The notes under the pieces are model-generated. The model saw only the letters and a list, made by a program, of their open reading frames with translations, was not told the DNA's origin and did no database searches. From Rhodococcus tukisamuensis NBRC 100609 (GTDB lineage: Bacteria; Actinomycetota; Actinomycetes; Mycobacteriales; Mycobacteriaceae), in contig NZ_BCXG01000026.1 in the NCBI RefSeq assembly GCF_001894985.1, positions 1 through 64,000 on the forward strand: a stretch of DNA of 64,000 nt. Direction: 5' to 3'. The stretch's first letter is position 1. Every line of letters begins with the position of its first letter. Shown here piece by piece: positions 62,672 through 64,000 of this stretch. A program made the translations under genes and the position numbers.

Positions 62672-64000
62672 TTACGATCCCGCGCTGAGGAACCCGAGCA
62701 GGTCGTGTCGGGTGATGACGCCGACCGGCTTGCCGTCCTCGACCACCATCAACGCGTCGGTGTCGCCGAGCGCCTTGGTCGCCGCGGTGACCGGCTCGCC
62801 GGCACCGATCAGCGGGAACGGCGCGCTCATGTGCTTCTCGACGGAGTCGGCGAGCTGCGCGCGGCCCTCGAAGACCGCGGAGAGCAGGTCGCGCTCGCTG
62901 ACGCTGCCCGCCACCTCGCCGGCCATCACGGGCGGTTCCGCGCCGACCACCGGCATCTGCGAGACGCCGTACTCGCGGAGGATCTCGATCGCGTCGCGCA
63001 GGGTCTCCGACGGGTGCGTGTGCACCAGGTCCGGCAGCTCGCCGGACTTGGCGCGCAGCACGTCCCCGACGGTGGGCTCGTCGACGGTGCCGTCGAGCCG
63101 GCTGCGCAGGAAGCCGTACGAGGACATCCACTTGTCATTGAAGATCTTCGACAGGTAGCCGCGGCCGCCGTCGGGCAGCAGCACCACGATCACCGCGTCG
63201 GGCTCGCGCTCGGCGACGCGCAGCGCGGCCACCACGGCCATGCCGCAGGAGCCGCCGACCAGCAGGCCCTCCTCGCGGGCCAGGCGGCGGGTCATGTCGA
63301 ACGAGTCGGCGTCGGAGACCGCGATGATCTCGTCCGGGATCGACGGGTCGTAGGCGGACGGCCAGAAGTCCTCGCCGACGCCCTCGACCAGGTACGGCCG
63401 GCCGGTGCCGCCGGAGTAGACCGAACCCTCGGGATCGGCGCCGATGACCTTGACCTTGCCGCCGGAGACCTCCTTGAGGTAGCGGCCGGTGCCGGTGATG
63501 GTTCCGCCGGTGCCGACGCCGGCGACGAAGTGCGTCACCTTGCCCTCGGTGTCCCGCCAGATCTCGGGTCCGGTGGTCTCGTAGTGGCTCGCGGGCCCGC
63601 CCGGGTTGGAGTACTGGTTGGGCTTCCAGCCGCCGGGCAGCTCGCGCGCCAGGCGGTCGGAGACGTTGTAGTAGCTGTCCGGGTGTTCCGGGGCGACCGC
63701 GGTCGGGCACACCACGACCTCGGCGCCGTACGCCTTGAGGACGTTGCGCTTGTCCTCGCTGACCTTGTCCGGGCAGACGAAGACACACTTGTAACCGCGC
63801 TGCTGCGCCACCAGCGCCAGCCCGATCCCGGTGTTGCCCGACGTCGGCTCGACGATGGTGCCGCCGGGCTTGAGCTCGCCCGATGCCTCGGCGGCGTCGA
63901 TCATCTTGACCGCGATCCGGTCCTTGGAACTGCCGCCCGGGTTGAGGTACTCGATCTTGGCCGCCACCAGTCCCGAACCGGGGCCGACCACCGAATTCAG
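62672..64000 (-). CDS. cbs: Cystathionine beta-synthase, 5' end cut by the window edge
   Basis: 443 visible codons; the first about 20 residues lie beyond the right edge. The PLP lysine is in LNPGGSSKDR; then EPTSGNTGIGLALVAQQRGY and VAGVGTGGTITGTGRYLKE. The C-terminal about 120 residues contain paired CBS domains (VSQMPVVGAEPPVMAGEVAGSVSERDL ... ALMVVEDGKPVGVITRHDLLGFL). Corresponds to Rv1077. With metB it links homocysteine and cysteine. Confidence 0.93.
   Translation of the reverse strand: MNSVVGPGSGLVAAKIEYLNPGGSSKDRIAVKMIDAAEASGELKPGGTIVEPTSGNTGIGLALVAQQRGYKCVFVCPDKVSEDKRNVLKAYGAEVVVCPTAVAPEHPDSYYNVSDRLARELPGGWKPNQYSNPGGPASHYETTGPEIWRDTEGKVTHFVAGVGTGGTITGTGRYLKEVSGGKVKVIGADPEGSVYSGGTGRPYLVEGVGEDFWPSAYDPSIPDEIIAVSDADSFDMTRRLAREEGLLVGGSCGMAVVAALRVAEREPDAVIVVLLPDGGRGYLSKIFNDKWMSSYGFLRSRLDGTVDEPTVGDVLRAKSGELPDLVHTHPSETLRDAIEILREYGVSQMPVVGAEPPVMAGEVAGSVSERDLLSAVFEGRAQLADSVEKHMSAPFPLIGAGEPVTAATKALGDTDALMVVEDGKPVGVITRHDLLGFLSAGS

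Overview
The window is high-GC DNA, densely coded on both strands, with many GTG starts and 4-bp ATGA/GTGA gene overlaps. It holds a mycothiol S-conjugate amidase (mca), a lipid-droplet protein of the MLDS type and a PIN-PhoH (phoH2) protein. Together these point to a mycolic-acid actinobacterium, most likely Rhodococcus or a close relative; this is inferred from gene content, not from a search. From about 12 kb to the right end, many genes match the neighbours of the M. tuberculosis Rv1077-Rv1112 block: ychF, ispH, MLDS/xseA/xseB, glpX, fumC, phoH2, glyA, coaA, Z-prenyl synthase, hemolysin III, thioredoxin-like protein, mca, DUF4307, greA, metB, cbs. Other genes are interleaved: a nitrate reductase fusion, cstA, sbcCD, alkA/ogt, an NlpC/P60 enzyme, an ApbE-like protein and ilvA.

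Layout. 1-5.5 kb: the start of pntA, a TauD-like dioxygenase, a GntR regulator, a small secreted protein, a glyoxalase-fold protein, an ArsR regulator with its self-operator and a deleted SRPBCC partner, a quinone-oxidoreductase-like MDR protein, and a 44-residue membrane peptide. 5.7-10.6 kb: an RluA-type pseudouridine synthase, then a carotenoid-dehydrogenase-like flavoprotein and a DUF3556 membrane protein divergent from a TetR gene across a near-perfect operator. 10.6-12.1 kb is a scar: two direct copies of an integrase 3' end plus hairpin flank one secreted-protein gene, and the second copy abuts the 3' end of ychF. 13-22.7 kb: a small secreted peptide, a methyltransferase, a lectin-LysM protein, a membrane-anchored glutamate-synthase-like enzyme, cstA with its small partner behind a CRP-like site, an alkylation-repair pair (Ada-AlkA fusion and Ogt), and an AI-2E family permease.

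22.7-38.7 kb: sbcC/sbcD, rmuC, a DUF6542 membrane protein, ispH, the lipid-droplet gene coupled to xseA-xseB, envelope proteins, glpX and fumC (gluconeogenesis/TCA), an L,D-transpeptidase, and an epoxide-hydrolase-like/CMD pair. 38.7-50 kb: phoH2 with a short leader ORF, a 1413-residue nitrate reductase-flavoprotein fusion, glyA, a DUF885 peptidase, coaA and a Z-prenyl synthase. 50-64 kb: hemolysin III behind a 26-bp palindrome, the yyaL-like/membrane protein/mca operon, DUF4307, greA with a structured leader, a SEC-C protein, an SLT-NlpC/P60 cell-wall enzyme, a degenerate ApbE protein, ilvA, metB and the body of cbs, cut at the right edge.

Several parts work together. sbcCD, rmuC, xseAB, alkA and ogt form a DNA-repair concentration. 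cbs and metB belong to transsulfuration. cstA, glpX and fumC suit growth on non-sugar carbon. No rRNA, tRNA, CRISPR array or intact mobile element was recognised.
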